NCBI GenBank assembly: GCA_947475735.1
Contig: CANJLQ010000008.1
Span: 1 to 64,000, forward strand
Reading direction: 5' to 3'
From: Caulobacteraceae bacterium
GTDB lineage: Bacteria > Pseudomonadota > Alphaproteobacteria > Caulobacterales > Caulobacteraceae
Length of the DNA stretch: 64,000 bases
The position numbers and the translations under genes were made by a program. Below, one piece after another: positions 52,710 through 63,937 of this stretch. The stretch's first letter is position 1; every line of letters starts with the position of its first letter. The notes beneath the pieces are model-generated. The model did not search any database, was not told where the DNA came from, and worked only from the letters and a program-made list of their open reading frames with translations.

Positions 52710-54016
52710 GCCGCCGCCCTCCGCTGGCCCAGGTATCCGCGCGGATCGACGATCCGGCCCGCGATCGCGGCGGCCGCGACGCTGTAAGGCGAGCCCAGAC
52801 AGACCTCCGCCCCCGCATGGCCCATGCGGCCCTTGAAGTTGCGGTTGGTGGTCGAGAGACAGACCTCGCCGTCCGCCAGCAGCCCCGCCCCCATGCCCGC
52901 GCAGGCCCCGCAGCCCGACGGCATCAGGGTGGCGCCCGCCGCCATCAGGGTCGCCAGCGTCCCGTCGCGCGCCGCCGCTTCCGTTACCCGGGACGAGGCC
53001 GGGGCGACAAGCAGCCGGACGCCCGCCGCGACGCGCTGGCCCGCCAGCACGCGGGCGGCCATGCGGAGATCCTCCAGCTTGGCCCCCACGCAGGCGCCGA
53101 TATAGGCCTGGTCGATCCGGCGACCCTCGGCTTCGGCCACCGTCACGCTGTTGGCGGGGGAATGGGGCAGGGCGATCATGGGTTCCAGCGCGCCCGCGTC
53201 GAACCGGTGCACGGCCTCGTAGTCGGCGTCCGGATCGGACGTCCAGGCCCGGGCCGCCGCCTCGTCTTCGACCGCCGCCCCTGCCGCCTTCAGCCAGGCG
53301 AAGGTCGTCGCGTCCGGGGCCACGACGCCGGTCTCCGCCCCCAGCTCGGCGGCCATGTTGGTCAGGACCAGCCGCTCGGGCATCGACATGGCCTCGACCG
53401 TCGGACCGGCGAACTCCACCGCGCGGAAGGCGTTGTCCATGCCCAGTTCGCGGCACAGGAACAGCATCATGTCCTTGGCTGTGACGCCGTCCCGCAGGGC
53501 GCCCCGCCACTCGACCCGGATCGTCGCCGGCACCTGCAGCCAGGTGCGGCCTGTCGCCGCGATCGCCGCCATGTCGGTCGCGCCATAGCCCGCTGCATAG
53601 GCCCCGAAGGCGCCGGCCATCGGCGTGTGGCTGTCGCCGCCCGCGACCAGCATGCCAGGCCGCACCAGCCCGCGCTCGGCCAGCAGCATATGGCCGATGC
53701 CCTCCATGTCGTAGAACCGGCCGACGCCGTGCTCGGCCGCGAACCGCCGCGTCAGGCTCAGGATCGCCGCGCTCTCGGCATCGACCGCCGGGACATAGTG
53801 GTCCGAGGCGATCACCACCTTCGACGGGTCCCACAATCCGCGCCCCAGTTCGGCCAGCATGGGGGCCCACCGACGCGGTCCCGACGAATCGTGGGCGAAG
53901 CACAGGTCCACCTCGGCGGTCACGAGGTCGCCCGCCCGGACGTCCGCGCGTCCGGAAGCCCTCGCCGCGATCTTCTCGACGAGCGTCCGACCCTTTATGG
54001 CCTTGCCTTCAGCCAT
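52706..54016 (-). CDS. LeuC-like hydratase large subunit
   Basis: A 436-residue aconitase-family [4Fe-4S] large subunit. Iron-sulfur Cys309, Cys369 and Cys372 are present ([21 protein letters not shown]), and [15 protein letters not shown] is the substrate loop. First gene of the operon controlled by operator G. Length fits the bacterial LeuC/homoaconitase group. The divergent neighbour is glutaryl-CoA dehydrogenase, which suggests that its product feeds glutarate chemistry. Confidence 0.9.
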   Translation of the reverse strand: MAEGKAIKGRTLVEKIAARASGRADVRAGDLVTAEVDLCFAHDSSGPRRWAPMLAELGRGLWDPSKVVIASDHYVPAVDAESAAILSLTRRFAAEHGVGRFYDMEGIGHMLLAERGLVRPGMLVAGGDSHTPMAGAFGAYAAGYGATDMAAIAATGRTWLQVPATIRVEWRGALRDGVTAKDMMLFLCRELGMDNAFRAVEFAGPTVEAMSMPERLVLTNMAAELGAETGVVAPDATTFAWLKAAGAAVEDEAAARAWTSDPDADYEAVHRFDAGALEPMIALPHSPANSVTVAEAEGRRIDQAYIGACVGAKLEDLRMAARVLAGQRVAAGVRLLVAPASSRVTEAAARDGTLATLMAAGATLMPSGCGACAGMGAGLLADGEVCLSTTNRNFKGRMGHAGAEVCLGSPYSVAAAAIAGRIVDPRGYLGQRRAAA

Positions 54017-54048
54017 TCCATTCCCGATACGCGCGGCAGTGGACCGCG

Positions 54049-54074
54049 GAAAAGATATAATCTTATATCATTTG
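54049..54074. promoter_or_regulatory. Type-1 operator, copy G
   Basis: GAAAAGATATA, spacer ATCT, then TATATCATTTG. It lies between the LeuCD-lyase-PuuE operon (start 54016) and the glutaryl-CoA dehydrogenase (start 54128). Confidence 0.8.
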
Positions 54075-54127
54075 CTCTCGCGGACTTGCCAAGGCAATTC
54101 CGCCGACGAAAGACGAAGGACGATCCC

Positions 54128-55318
54128 ATGGCCGACGGCAGCCCCCATTCGACGCAGACCTATCGCTGGGACGACCCGTTCGACCTCGACGGCCGCCTGA
54201 CCGATGACGAGCGGATGATCCGTGACGCCGCCCGGTCCTATGCCCGGGACCGGCTGCTGCCGCGCGTCGTCGCCGCCTTCCGCGACGAGGTCTTCGACCG
54301 CGCCATCATGACCGAGATGGGCGAGATGGGCTTCCTCGGCGCCATGTTGCCCGAACAGTACGGGGGAGCGGGCGCCAGCCACGTCGCCTACGGCTTGATC
54401 GCGCGCGAGATCGAGGCGATCGACAGCGGCTATCGCTCGGCCATGTCGGTGCAGTCGTCGCTGGCCATGTATCCGATCTACGCCTTCGGGTCGGAGGAGC
54501 AGCGCATGCGCTTCCTGCCCCGCATGGCGGCCGGCGAGCTGATCGGCTGCTTCGGCCTGACCGAGGCCGACGGGGGCTCGGACCCCGCCTCGATGAAGAC
54601 CCGCGCGGTCAAGGTCGACGGCGGCTATCGCCTGAACGGCGGCAAATACTGGATCACCAACTCCCCCATCGCCGACCTCGCCATCGTCTGGGCCAAGCTC
54701 GATGACGTGATACGGGGCTTCATCGTCGAGCGGAGCTTCGAGGGCTTCACCACCGGCAAGATCGGCGACAAGCTGAGCCTGCGTGCCTCCATCACCGGCG
54801 ACATCGGCCTGAACGACGTCTTCGTGCCGGAAGGGAACCTGCTGCCGGGCGTGAAGGGCCTGCGCGGTCCGTTCAGCTGCCTGAACAAGGCCCGCTACGG
54901 CATCGCCTGGGGATCGATGGGCGCCGCCGAGTTCTGCCTGCACGCCACTCGCGACTATGTCGGGGAACGCATGCTGTTTGGCCGGCCGCTGTCGTCACGC
55001 CAGCTCGTGCAGAAGAAGCTGGCCGACATGTCGACCGACATCGCGCTCGGGTTCGAGGGGGCCTATGCGCTCGGCCGCCTGCTCGACACCGGCGCCTTCG
55101 TGCCCGAGGCCATCTCGATGATGAAGCGCAACAACTGCGGCAAGGCCCTGGCCATCGCGCGCGAGGCCCGCGACATGCACGGCGGCGCCGGCATCACCGG
55201 CGAGCTCCACGTCATGCGCCACGCCATGAACCTGGAGACCGTCAACACCTATGAGGGGGCGCACGACGTGCATGCCCTGATCCTTGGGCGGGCGATCACG
55301 GGCGAGAGCGCGTTCTAG
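54128..55318 (+). CDS. gcdH: Glutaryl-CoA dehydrogenase
   Basis: A 396-residue decarboxylating acyl-CoA dehydrogenase converting glutaryl-CoA to crotonyl-CoA and CO2. The sequence [28 protein letters not shown] matches the glutarate-carboxylate-binding Arg region of GCDH, and the catalytic Glu is in [10 protein letters not shown]. Full length. The ATG at 54128 was chosen; the frame runs far upstream through unrelated sequence. Under operator G, divergent from the hydratase-lyase operon, giving a direct link between that operon and glutarate breakdown. Convergent with pccA. Confidence 0.9.
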   Translation: MADGSPHSTQTYRWDDPFDLDGRLTDDERMIRDAARSYARDRLLPRVVAAFRDEVFDRAIMTEMGEMGFLGAMLPEQYGGAGASHVAYGLIAREIEAIDSGYRSAMSVQSSLAMYPIYAFGSEEQRMRFLPRMAAGELIGCFGLTEADGGSDPASMKTRAVKVDGGYRLNGGKYWITNSPIADLAIVWAKLDDVIRGFIVERSFEGFTTGKIGDKLSLRASITGDIGLNDVFVPEGNLLPGVKGLRGPFSCLNKARYGIAWGSMGAAEFCLHATRDYVGERMLFGRPLSSRQLVQKKLADMSTDIALGFEGAYALGRLLDTGAFVPEAISMMKRNNCGKALAIAREARDMHGGAGITGELHVMRHAMNLETVNTYEGAHDVHALILGRAITGESAF

Positions 55319-55324
55319 GATCGC

Positions 55325-57307
<1,983 letters not shown>

Positions 57308-57502
57308 GGCCCGGTTCGTAGGCGGTGGCGGGCCGCCGGTCCATACCTGCCTGGTGCCCCGACCGGTCGGCGCGATGAACAGCGTCGCCATTCTCCGTTC
57401 AGGCGAACCGTCACACGATCGCCGTTCAGGGTTGGCAAGGTTGCCCGCAATCGGCTTTAACCCTCGCCGACCCTCTTAGACTGACTGGCCTGGAGTTCCT
57501 CG

Positions 57503-58993
57503 ATGAACCGTTTCCTGACCGCCGTTTCGGCGACCGCCCTCCTGCTCACGGCGAGCGTCGCGTCCGCTCAGGACTTCCGCGCCCTGGCCCAGACCGACCT
57601 GACGGCCGCGCGCGACCAGCTCCGCGCCAACCACCCTGCCGCCGTCATCCCCGGTGCCGCCGGCGACACCTTCCGCAGCTGGATCGACGCCGGCCTGACG
57701 GACGCCCAGGGCCGCATCGGCCAGGTCAACTCCGGCGACGCCCACGCCTATCTGATGCGCTACTACGGCGCAGGCTTCCGCGACTCCAACATCTCGATCC
57801 GCCCGACCTTCGAAGGCCTCGGCCCTTATTTCGGCATCAGCTGGCCCGGCGTCGCCACCGGTTGGCGCAACGGCCGCTATGAGGTCACCTATGTGAAGCC
57901 GGGCGTGCGCAACGCCCCGCGCGTCGGCGACATCGTGGTCAGCTGCAACCTGACCCCGATCGAGGACTACGCCCGCGGCAAGCTCGACAAGTGGGAAGGC
58001 AACCTCGAGACCGAGGCCGGTCGCGTCACCTCCGCCCCCTATCTGCTGTGGAACCGCAACAACCCCTTCGTCTCGGGCCTGCCGTCGACATGCGAGTTCC
58101 AGCGCGGCGAGCGCGGCCGTCCGCGTGCCGTCGATCTGCGCCCCGTGCCCTTGGTCGCCGGTGACCTGGAGGCCGCCTATCGCGCCACCGTCTATCAGCC
58201 GCCCGCGACGCCACTGAACGTCGAGACGGTCAATGGCCGCCCTTGGGTCCACGTCCACTCCTTCGCCGATAGCGCCGGCTGGGACGCCTTCAACAGCCTG
58301 GTCGAAGGCCAGGCCGCCGCGCTGCGCGGACCCCAGGGCTTCGTGCTGGACCTGCGCGCCGCCGCGGGAACCTCGGCCTTCACCTCGACCGCGCGTGGCT
58401 ACGGCCTGGCCAATCGCATCTGGACGCCCGAGTTCACCGTCAGCCGCCAGCCGGCCGCCGGCGAGATCACCTATCGCGCCACCCCGGGCAACCGCACCTG
58501 GTATGCAGAGACCCTGGGCCGGATGCAGGCCGATCCGCGCTTCGTGCAGGAAAACACCCCTGTCATCGAACAGACCCAGGCGATCGTCGCCGCCTTCGAC
58601 GCGGCCCTCGCGGCCGGTCAGCAGACCTTTACCCTGGCCGGACGCCCGGCCGTCGCCGACACGGGCGCGCCCAACCCGGTCCAGGGTCCGGTGATCGTCC
58701 TGGTCGACGCGGGCTGCTCGGGCGGCTGCCTGGACACGCTGGACCTGCTTGTCCGCCTGCCGAACGTCCGCATCGCCGGATCGACCACCGCCACCGATTC
58801 GATCTTCATCGAGCCGACGGTCCAGCGCCTGCCGTCGAACTATTCGGACCTGTCCTACGGCCACAAAGCCTGGACCAGTCGCCAGCGCGGCAACAACCAG
58901 CCCTTCACCCCGGCCCAGGGCCTGACCTACACCGGCAACCCGGCCGATGAAGCCGCTGTCCAGGCCTGGGTCGGTACGCTGTTCGGCGGCTGA
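57503..58993 (+). CDS. Secreted S41-like (C-terminal processing peptidase-like) protein
   Basis: A 496-residue protein with signal peptide (LTAVSATALLLTASVASAQDF) and an S41-type ClpP/crotonase-like core: GFVLDLRAAAG, GPVIVLVDAGCSGGCLDTLDLL and IAGSTTATDS. The normal nucleophile segment (such as GGTASASE) is replaced by DAGCSGGCLD, with two Cys that may form a disulfide around a Ser. Probably a periplasmic hydrolase or pseudo-protease; substrate unknown. A GGGCCGGAC hairpin follows it. Confidence 0.72.
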   Translation: MNRFLTAVSATALLLTASVASAQDFRALAQTDLTAARDQLRANHPAAVIPGAAGDTFRSWIDAGLTDAQGRIGQVNSGDAHAYLMRYYGAGFRDSNISIRPTFEGLGPYFGISWPGVATGWRNGRYEVTYVKPGVRNAPRVGDIVVSCNLTPIEDYARGKLDKWEGNLETEAGRVTSAPYLLWNRNNPFVSGLPSTCEFQRGERGRPRAVDLRPVPLVAGDLEAAYRATVYQPPATPLNVETVNGRPWVHVHSFADSAGWDAFNSLVEGQAAALRGPQGFVLDLRAAAGTSAFTSTARGYGLANRIWTPEFTVSRQPAAGEITYRATPGNRTWYAETLGRMQADPRFVQENTPVIEQTQAIVAAFDAALAAGQQTFTLAGRPAVADTGAPNPVQGPVIVLVDAGCSGGCLDTLDLLVRLPNVRIAGSTTATDSIFIEPTVQRLPSNYSDLSYGHKAWTSRQRGNNQPFTPAQGLTYTGNPADEAAVQAWVGTLFGG

Positions 58994-59013
58994 GCCGATG
59001 CGATGCAAGGATC

Positions 59014-59047
59014 AGGGCCGGACGGGGTGGCACCCTTGTCCGGCCCT
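59014..59047. terminator. Hairpin after the S41-like gene
   Basis: 10-bp stem AGGGCCGGAC/GTCCGGCCCT around a 14-nt loop, followed by TCCTATTTCT. Plausible transcript end with a weak U-tract. Confidence 0.5.
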
Positions 59048-59062
59048 TCCTATTTCTGACGC

Positions 59063-59548
59063 ATGACCGACACGACGACCCCCCACCGCTCCGCCGCCGG
59101 CTTCGACCTGACCCCGCCGTCGGAGGGCCAACGCGTGGCGCTGGAAGCCGATCTCAGCGCCGAGGAGCGGCGCGTCCTCCTCTCCCACGGCACCGAGGCC
59201 CCCTTCTGCGGTGTCCTGCTGGGCGAGAAGCGGCCCGGCGTCTACGCCTGTCGCCAGTGCGGCCTGCCCCTGTTTCGCGCCGGCACCAAGTTCGAGAGCG
59301 GCACCGGCTGGCCCAGCTTCACCCAACCGGTCAGCGAGGATCACGTCACCGCGATCGTCGACCGGTCCTACGGCATGACCCGGACCGAGACTGTCTGCGC
59401 CCGGTGCGGCGGTCACCAGGGTCACGTCTTCCCGGACGGCCCGCCGCCGACAGGTCTCCGCTACTGCATCAACTCCGTGGCGCTCCAGTTCGTGCCCGAA
59501 GGCAGCCCACTGCCCGACCCGCTGGGCCGGGGCGACGGGGTGGCGTGA
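59063..59548 (+). CDS. msrB: Peptide-methionine (R)-S-oxide reductase
   Basis: A 161-residue methionine-R-sulfoxide reductase. Zinc-binding CxxC pairs are CRQC and CARC; the catalytic Cys is in GLRYCINSVAL; SGTGWPSFTQPVS and GGHQGHVFPDGP are diagnostic. It repairs oxidised methionine in proteins using thioredoxin. Single gene between two terminator-like hairpins; no signal peptide, so cytoplasmic. Confidence 0.96.
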   Translation: MTDTTTPHRSAAGFDLTPPSEGQRVALEADLSAEERRVLLSHGTEAPFCGVLLGEKRPGVYACRQCGLPLFRAGTKFESGTGWPSFTQPVSEDHVTAIVDRSYGMTRTETVCARCGGHQGHVFPDGPPPTGLRYCINSVALQFVPEGSPLPDPLGRGDGVA

Positions 59549-59624
59549 CGAGGGAAGCGCAGCGATCCGTTCGCCTTCCAGACACATTCCGGGTTAGGAT
59601 CACCCTCAGTTCGGAGTTCCGCCC

Positions 59625-60260
59625 ATGCTGATCGCCCTCGGTCTCATCGCCGCCCTGACGACCTCCGATCCGGACGTGGTGGTCACCAAGACCGTGTCCG
59701 ACGGCGGCTCGGTCCTGGTGGGGGCAGAGGCTCCGACGGCAGAGGCGACCCCTGATGCGCAGGCGACCGCGATCACGCCGCACAACCTCACGACCCAGCA
59801 GCAGATCGATCGCTGGCTGGCGACTCGGTCGACCGATCTGGAACCCTTCGCCGACGACGGGCCCGTAGACGATCGCGAAATGCATGGCTTCGTGACCGGC
59901 TCCATCGGCTCGAACGATTTCAGCGCCGTCGGCGTCGGCGTGTCCCTGCCGATAGGCGAGAACGGCCGGCTGGACGTGACCTACGAACAGGTCCGCAACG
60001 GCTACGGTCTCTACGGACAAGGTTACGGCTACGGCTACGGCTATGGCGGGTATGGCCACGGCTACGGTGGGGGCCTGTACGGCGACCGCTACGGTCTGGG
60101 CTTTGATGATCTGGACGGACCGCCGTTGAACGCCCCAAACCCCTTCTTCGGTCCGGGCTGGACCCATGCGGGTCGCGATCGATCGCGTGAGCCCCGTACT
60201 TCGATCGGCCTGTCCTATCAGTCCGGCAGCGACCGCAAGCGCGACGACGACCGCCGCTGA
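59625..60260 (+). CDS. Hypothetical protein with Gly-Tyr-rich repeat
   Basis: A 211-residue protein of unknown function. The N-terminus may be a weak signal sequence (MLIALGLIAALTTSDP). The middle contains a beta-like domain (FVTGSIGSNDFSAVGVGVSLPIGENGRLDVTYEQV), followed by a low-complexity tract of repeated GYGxGYG (about residues 125-155). The same tract would suit an envelope-associated or amyloid-like protein. Followed by a strong terminator. Confidence 0.65.
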   Translation: MLIALGLIAALTTSDPDVVVTKTVSDGGSVLVGAEAPTAEATPDAQATAITPHNLTTQQQIDRWLATRSTDLEPFADDGPVDDREMHGFVTGSIGSNDFSAVGVGVSLPIGENGRLDVTYEQVRNGYGLYGQGYGYGYGYGGYGHGYGGGLYGDRYGLGFDDLDGPPLNAPNPFFGPGWTHAGRDRSREPRTSIGLSYQSGSDRKRDDDRR

Positions 60261-60282
60261 TCGAACCGGGACGGCAGACGCG

Positions 60283-60314
60283 AAAAAGGCCCGGTCGTGC
60301 GACCGGGCCTTTTT
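60283..60314. terminator. Strong intrinsic terminator (bidirectional)
   Basis: AAAAAGGCCCGGTC, loop GTGC, GACCGGGCCTTTTT: 14-bp perfect stem ending in a T-run on one strand and an A-run on the other. It terminates the hypothetical gene at 59625 and, from the other side, the tRNA-Thr transcript. Confidence 0.9.
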
Positions 60315-60322
60315 GCTTCAGA

Positions 60323-60397
<75 letters not shown>

Positions 60398-60485
60398 CTG
60401 TTCTGAGGAAGCGGCCGTATAGCCACTGCAGTGTCGGGGGGGAAGCCCCTTGCCCCGAAAGATTTCCCGGTGCTGACTGGGCCTC

Positions 60486-60656
60486 ATGACCGAACCGCCA
60501 GAGACGCCGTCCACGCCCGAGTCCTCGCGACCCGCGCCGGTCCCCGCGCCCGAACAGGCCGCAAAGTCCGAGCGGGCCGCCCGACTGGCCAAGGCGCTCC
60601 GTGACAACCTGCGTCGCCGCAAGGCCCCCAGACCCGCCCGCCCGACCGACAGCTGA
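60486..60656 (+). CDS. Small basic protein upstream of murA
   Basis: A 56-residue protein: acidic, Pro-rich N-terminus and a basic C-terminus, SERAARLAKALRDNLRRRKAPRPARP. It resembles small conserved proteins often found before murA in Caulobacterales (from memory), which may bind nucleic acid. No known function. Divergent from the tRNA; promoter likely in 60400-60485. Confidence 0.65.
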   Translation: MTEPPETPSTPESSRPAPVPAPEQAAKSERAARLAKALRDNLRRRKAPRPARPTDS

Positions 60657-60760
60657 GCCTTCGTCGCCGGTGACGACCACCGGCCCTTTCGCGACGCACC
60701 GCGGCTGGGCTAGATAGCCGGCTCGCCGGGACGGTCGATCCTTGCGGCTTCAAGGACGAC

Positions 60761-62065
60761 ATGGACAGCATCACGGTTCACGGCAACGGCCCGCTTCACG
60801 GCGAGATCCCGGTCTCGGGGGCCAAGAATTCGGCCATCAAGCTGATGGCGGCCTCGATCCTGACCGATCAGCCGTTGCGCCTGACCAATATGCCGCGTCT
60901 GGCCGACACCAAATTCCTGGGCCGGCTGCTGCGCTCGTTCGGCGTCGAGGTCACTGAAAGCGGGGAGGGGGTCGATCAGCAGACCCTGTTCCATGCCGCT
61001 GACATCACCTCGACCTTCGCCCCCTACGACCTGGTCCGCCAGATGCGGGCCAGCTTCAACGTCCTCGGCCCGCTCCTGGCCCGCACCGGCCATGCCAAGG
61101 TCTCCCTGCCCGGTGGTTGCACCATCGGGGCCCGCCCGGTCGATCTGCACATCGACGCCCTGACCCGGCTGGGCGCGGCGATCGAGCTGGAGGAGGGGTA
61201 TGTCTCCGCCACCGCCCCCACGGGCCTGCGCGGCGCGGAGATCGAGTTTCCCTTCGTCTCGGTCGGCGCGACCGAGCACACCCTGATGGCCGCCGTGCTC
61301 GCTCGGGGCACCACCGTCCTGAAGCGCGCCGCGCGCGAGCCCGAGATCGGCGACCTGGCGCGCTGCCTCGTCATGATGGGCGCCCGGATCGAGGGCATCG
61401 ACACCGACACCCTGGTCATCGAGGGCGTGACTTCGCTGAACGGCGGCGAGTGGTCGGTCATCCCCGACCGGATCGAGATGGGTTCTTTCGCCTGTGCCGC
61501 CGCCATGGCGGGGGGCGAGGTCCGCCTGACCCGCGCCCGACCCGACCTGATCACCGCCCTCACTGACAAGATGACCGAGGCCGGCGTCGAGATCGAGCCC
61601 ACCGCCGACGGCGTCATAGTCCGCCGCGACCCGGCCGTGCGTCTTCAGGCCACGAACGTCGCCACCGAGGTCTATCCCGGCTTCGCCACAGATCTCCAGG
61701 CCCAGTTCATGACCCTGATGACGACCGCCGAGGGCGTCAGCGTCATCCACGAGAACATCTTCGAAAACCGCTTCATGCACGCGCCTGAGCTGGCCCGGCT
61801 GGGCGCCGACATCTCGGTCCACGCCGGCGAGGCGCACGTCACGGGCGTCGAGCGGCTGAAGGGCGCGCCGGTCATGGCCACCGACCTGCGCGCCTCGGTC
61901 AGCCTGGTGATCGCCGGCCTCGTCGCCGAGGGCGAAACCACCGTTGGCCGCGTCTATCATCTGGATCGCGGTTTCGAGCGTCTGGAAGAGAAGCTGGGGG
62001 CCTGCGGGGCCGACATCCGCCGGGTGAAAGGCCCGCCCGTCGAGGGACCGGACAATGAGCACTGA
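60761..62065 (+). CDS. murA: UDP-N-acetylglucosamine 1-carboxyvinyltransferase
   Basis: A 434-residue EPSP-synthase-fold enzyme performing the first committed step of peptidoglycan synthesis (enolpyruvyl transfer to UDP-GlcNAc). [14 protein letters not shown] and the catalytic Cys loop [19 protein letters not shown] are present, the Cys being the fosfomycin target. Full length. Overlaps the DUF2948 gene by 11 bases. Confidence 0.97.
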   Translation: MDSITVHGNGPLHGEIPVSGAKNSAIKLMAASILTDQPLRLTNMPRLADTKFLGRLLRSFGVEVTESGEGVDQQTLFHAADITSTFAPYDLVRQMRASFNVLGPLLARTGHAKVSLPGGCTIGARPVDLHIDALTRLGAAIELEEGYVSATAPTGLRGAEIEFPFVSVGATEHTLMAAVLARGTTVLKRAAREPEIGDLARCLVMMGARIEGIDTDTLVIEGVTSLNGGEWSVIPDRIEMGSFACAAAMAGGEVRLTRARPDLITALTDKMTEAGVEIEPTADGVIVRRDPAVRLQATNVATEVYPGFATDLQAQFMTLMTTAEGVSVIHENIFENRFMHAPELARLGADISVHAGEAHVTGVERLKGAPVMATDLRASVSLVIAGLVAEGETTVGRVYHLDRGFERLEEKLGACGADIRRVKGPPVEGPDNEH

Positions 62066-62567
62066 CCAGCTGGAGAGCCAGCCGATCACGGCGGAGGAGG
62101 GCGAGGCGATCCGCGCCGCCTCCGGCTCCAGCGCGCCCCTGCGCCTGCTCGCCGAGGACGGCGAGGATCTGGCCATCATTTCCGCCGCGCTTCAGGACGC
62201 CATCCTGCGCCCGGCCGACATCGTCTGGGAAAAGGGCGCGCGCCGCCTGACCATCGAGCTCAGTCGCTTCTGTTGGGAATGCGGCGGCACCCGGGTGCGC
62301 GCGGCCATGCAGTTCGGCGACGTCCTGGCGGTCAAGAGTCGGGGCCTGCCGCGCCTGCCCGACACGCCGCTGGAACTGCTCGCGATCCACTTCATCGAGG
62401 GCGAGCCCCCGGGCGGCAAGGTCATCCTGATGTTCGCCGGCGGCGGCGACCTCCGGGTCGACGTCGAATGCCTGGACGCCGTCGTCGCCGACCTGTCGGA
62501 ACGCTGGCAGGCCCGCATGGCCCCCACTCATCTGGACAGCCCCCCATCCAGCAAGGATGCCGAATGA
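62055..62567 (+). CDS. DUF2948 family protein
   Basis: A 170-residue protein of the DUF2948 family, conserved in alphaproteobacteria after mur[50 protein letters not shown] is the typical start. Function unknown, cytoplasmic. It overlaps both murA and the UPF0262 gene, so one translationally coupled unit. Confidence 0.88.
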   Translation: MSTDQLESQPITAEEGEAIRAASGSSAPLRLLAEDGEDLAIISAALQDAILRPADIVWEKGARRLTIELSRFCWECGGTRVRAAMQFGDVLAVKSRGLPRLPDTPLELLAIHFIEGEPPGGKVILMFAGGGDLRVDVECLDAVVADLSERWQARMAPTHLDSPPSSKDAE

Positions 62568-63028
62568 CCGACCAGAGGCTGGCCAGCGTCGAGTTGGACG
62601 AGGCGACCCTCCCGTCCGCCACCGCCGAGATCGAGCACGAGCGCCGCGTGGCCATCTTCGACCTGGTCGAGAAGAACGCCTTCGCCCCCGACGCCGCCGA
62701 CGCCGGTCCCTATGGCCTTAAGCTGTCGCTTCAGGACAACCGGCTGGTGTTCGACATCACCGGCATCGATTTCGCCCGCACCTACGCCCTGTCCCTGACG
62801 CCGCTCAAGAGCGTGCTGAAGGACTATCTGATGATCTGCGACAGCTATTACGAGGCGCTGCGAGGGTCCTCGCCCAGCCAGATCGAGGCCGTCGACATGG
62901 GCCGCCGGGGCCTGCACAACGAAGGGGCCGAGCTGCTCAAGGCTCGCCTCGACGGCAAGGTCGCGATCGACCACGAGACCGCCCGGCGGCTGTTCACCCT
63001 GGTCTGCGCCCTCTATCGGCGGGGCTGA
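62564..63028 (+). CDS. UPF0262 family protein
   Basis: A 154-residue protein of the UPF0262 family (alphaproteobacterial, unknown function): [27 protein letters not shown], then [31 protein letters not shown] segments and [16 protein letters not shown] 62564 overlaps the DUF2948 stop by ATGA. Neighbours murA and infA are the usual ones for this family. Confidence 0.9.
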   Translation: MTDQRLASVELDEATLPSATAEIEHERRVAIFDLVEKNAFAPDAADAGPYGLKLSLQDNRLVFDITGIDFARTYALSLTPLKSVLKDYLMICDSYYEALRGSSPSQIEAVDMGRRGLHNEGAELLKARLDGKVAIDHETARRLFTLVCALYRRG

Positions 63029-63131
63029 ACTCGACGCGCCTCGCATTTTCGTGCATGAGGCCGCCTTCTTACGGCTCGCGCTTTCGCCCGGCGCGGGCCT
63101 TGATTCGTATTCACGGGGCGCAGGAGGCCGC

Positions 63132-63350
63132 ATGGCCAAGGAAGAACTGCTCGAGTTTCCCGGCACGGTGTCGGAACTGCTGCCGAACGCCACCTTTCGC
63201 GTGACGCTCGAGAACGATCACGAGATCATCGCCCACACCGCCGGCAAGATGCGCAAGAACCGCATCCGCGTCCTGGCCGGCGACAAGGTCCTGGTCGAGA
63301 TGACGCCCTACGACCTGACCAAGGGCCGCATCACCTATCGCTTCAAGTAA
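63132..63350 (+). CDS. infA: Translation initiation factor IF-1
   Basis: A 72-residue S1/OB-fold initiation factor: [72 protein letters not shown] pattern is canonical (shown here in part: [16 protein letters not shown]). GCAGGAGG at 63119-63126 is a strong ribosome binding site. It sits just before maf, as in many alphaproteobacteria. Confidence 0.97.
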   Translation: MAKEELLEFPGTVSELLPNATFRVTLENDHEIIAHTAGKMRKNRIRVLAGDKVLVEMTPYDLTKGRITYRFK

Positions 63351-63358
63351 GGGCAGGG

Positions 63359-63937
63359 GTGAGCCCCCGTCCCGACCTGGTGCTGGCCTCGGCCAGCCCG
63401 CGCCGCACCGAGCTGCTGGCGCTGATCGGCATCACCCCCGATCGAATCGACCCCGCCGACATCGACGAGACGCCTCTGAAGGCCGAGGAACCGCCGCGAC
63501 TGGCCGTGCGGCTCGCTCGCGGCAAGGCTCAAGCCGTCCTGACGCGGCATCCAGGCGCGCTGGTCCTGTCGGCCGATACCGTCGTCGCCGTCGGTCGCCG
63601 CCTGCTGGAAAAGCCCGCCGACGCCCCCGAGGCCGAGCGGTTCCTGCGTCTGCTGTCCGGTCGCAACCACCGCGTTTTCACCGCCGTGGCCCTGGCGACG
63701 GCGGCGCGCACCACCCATCGCTGCGTCGAAACCCGCGTGACCTTCAAACGCCTGTCCGATGCCGAGATCTCCGCCTACGTCGGCGGTGGCGACTGGCGCG
63801 GCAAAGCGGGCGGATACGGCATCCAGGGCCCCGCCGCCGCCTTCGTCACCCGCATCGTCGGCAGCCACCCGGCGGTCATGGGCCTCCCCCTGCCCGAGAC
63901 GGTCAATCTGCTGGCGGGCGCCGGCTGGCGCCGATGA
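63359..63937 (+). CDS. maf: Nucleotide pyrophosphatase Maf family
   Basis: A 192-residue Maf/Ham1-like nucleotide pyrophosphatase that hydrolyses non-canonical or modified nucleoside triphosphates. LVLASASPRRTELLALIGI, SADTVVAVGRRLLEKP and GKAGGYGIQGPAAAF are diagnostic. GTG start 8 bases after the infA stop, with an AGGG element; it overlaps the following gene by ATGA. Confidence 0.93.
   Translation: MSPRPDLVLASASPRRTELLALIGITPDRIDPADIDETPLKAEEPPRLAVRLARGKAQAVLTRHPGALVLSADTVVAVGRRLLEKPADAPEAERFLRLLSGRNHRVFTAVALATAARTTHRCVETRVTFKRLSDAEISAYVGGGDWRGKAGGYGIQGPAAAFVTRIVGSHPAVMGLPLPETVNLLAGAGWRR

Noticed and set aside
52197..54016. LeuC/LeuD-like pair as the leucine-biosynthetic isopropylmalate isomerase
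   Set aside because: Operon partners are an ICL-family lyase and PuuE-like hydrolases, with no leuA or leuB, and the operator ties it to the catabolic regulon.
14496..55318. The island as a prophage or defence system
   Set aside because: No integrase, phage structural gene, restriction or CRISPR component is seen; only one type II toxin-antitoxin pair. Gene content is metabolic.
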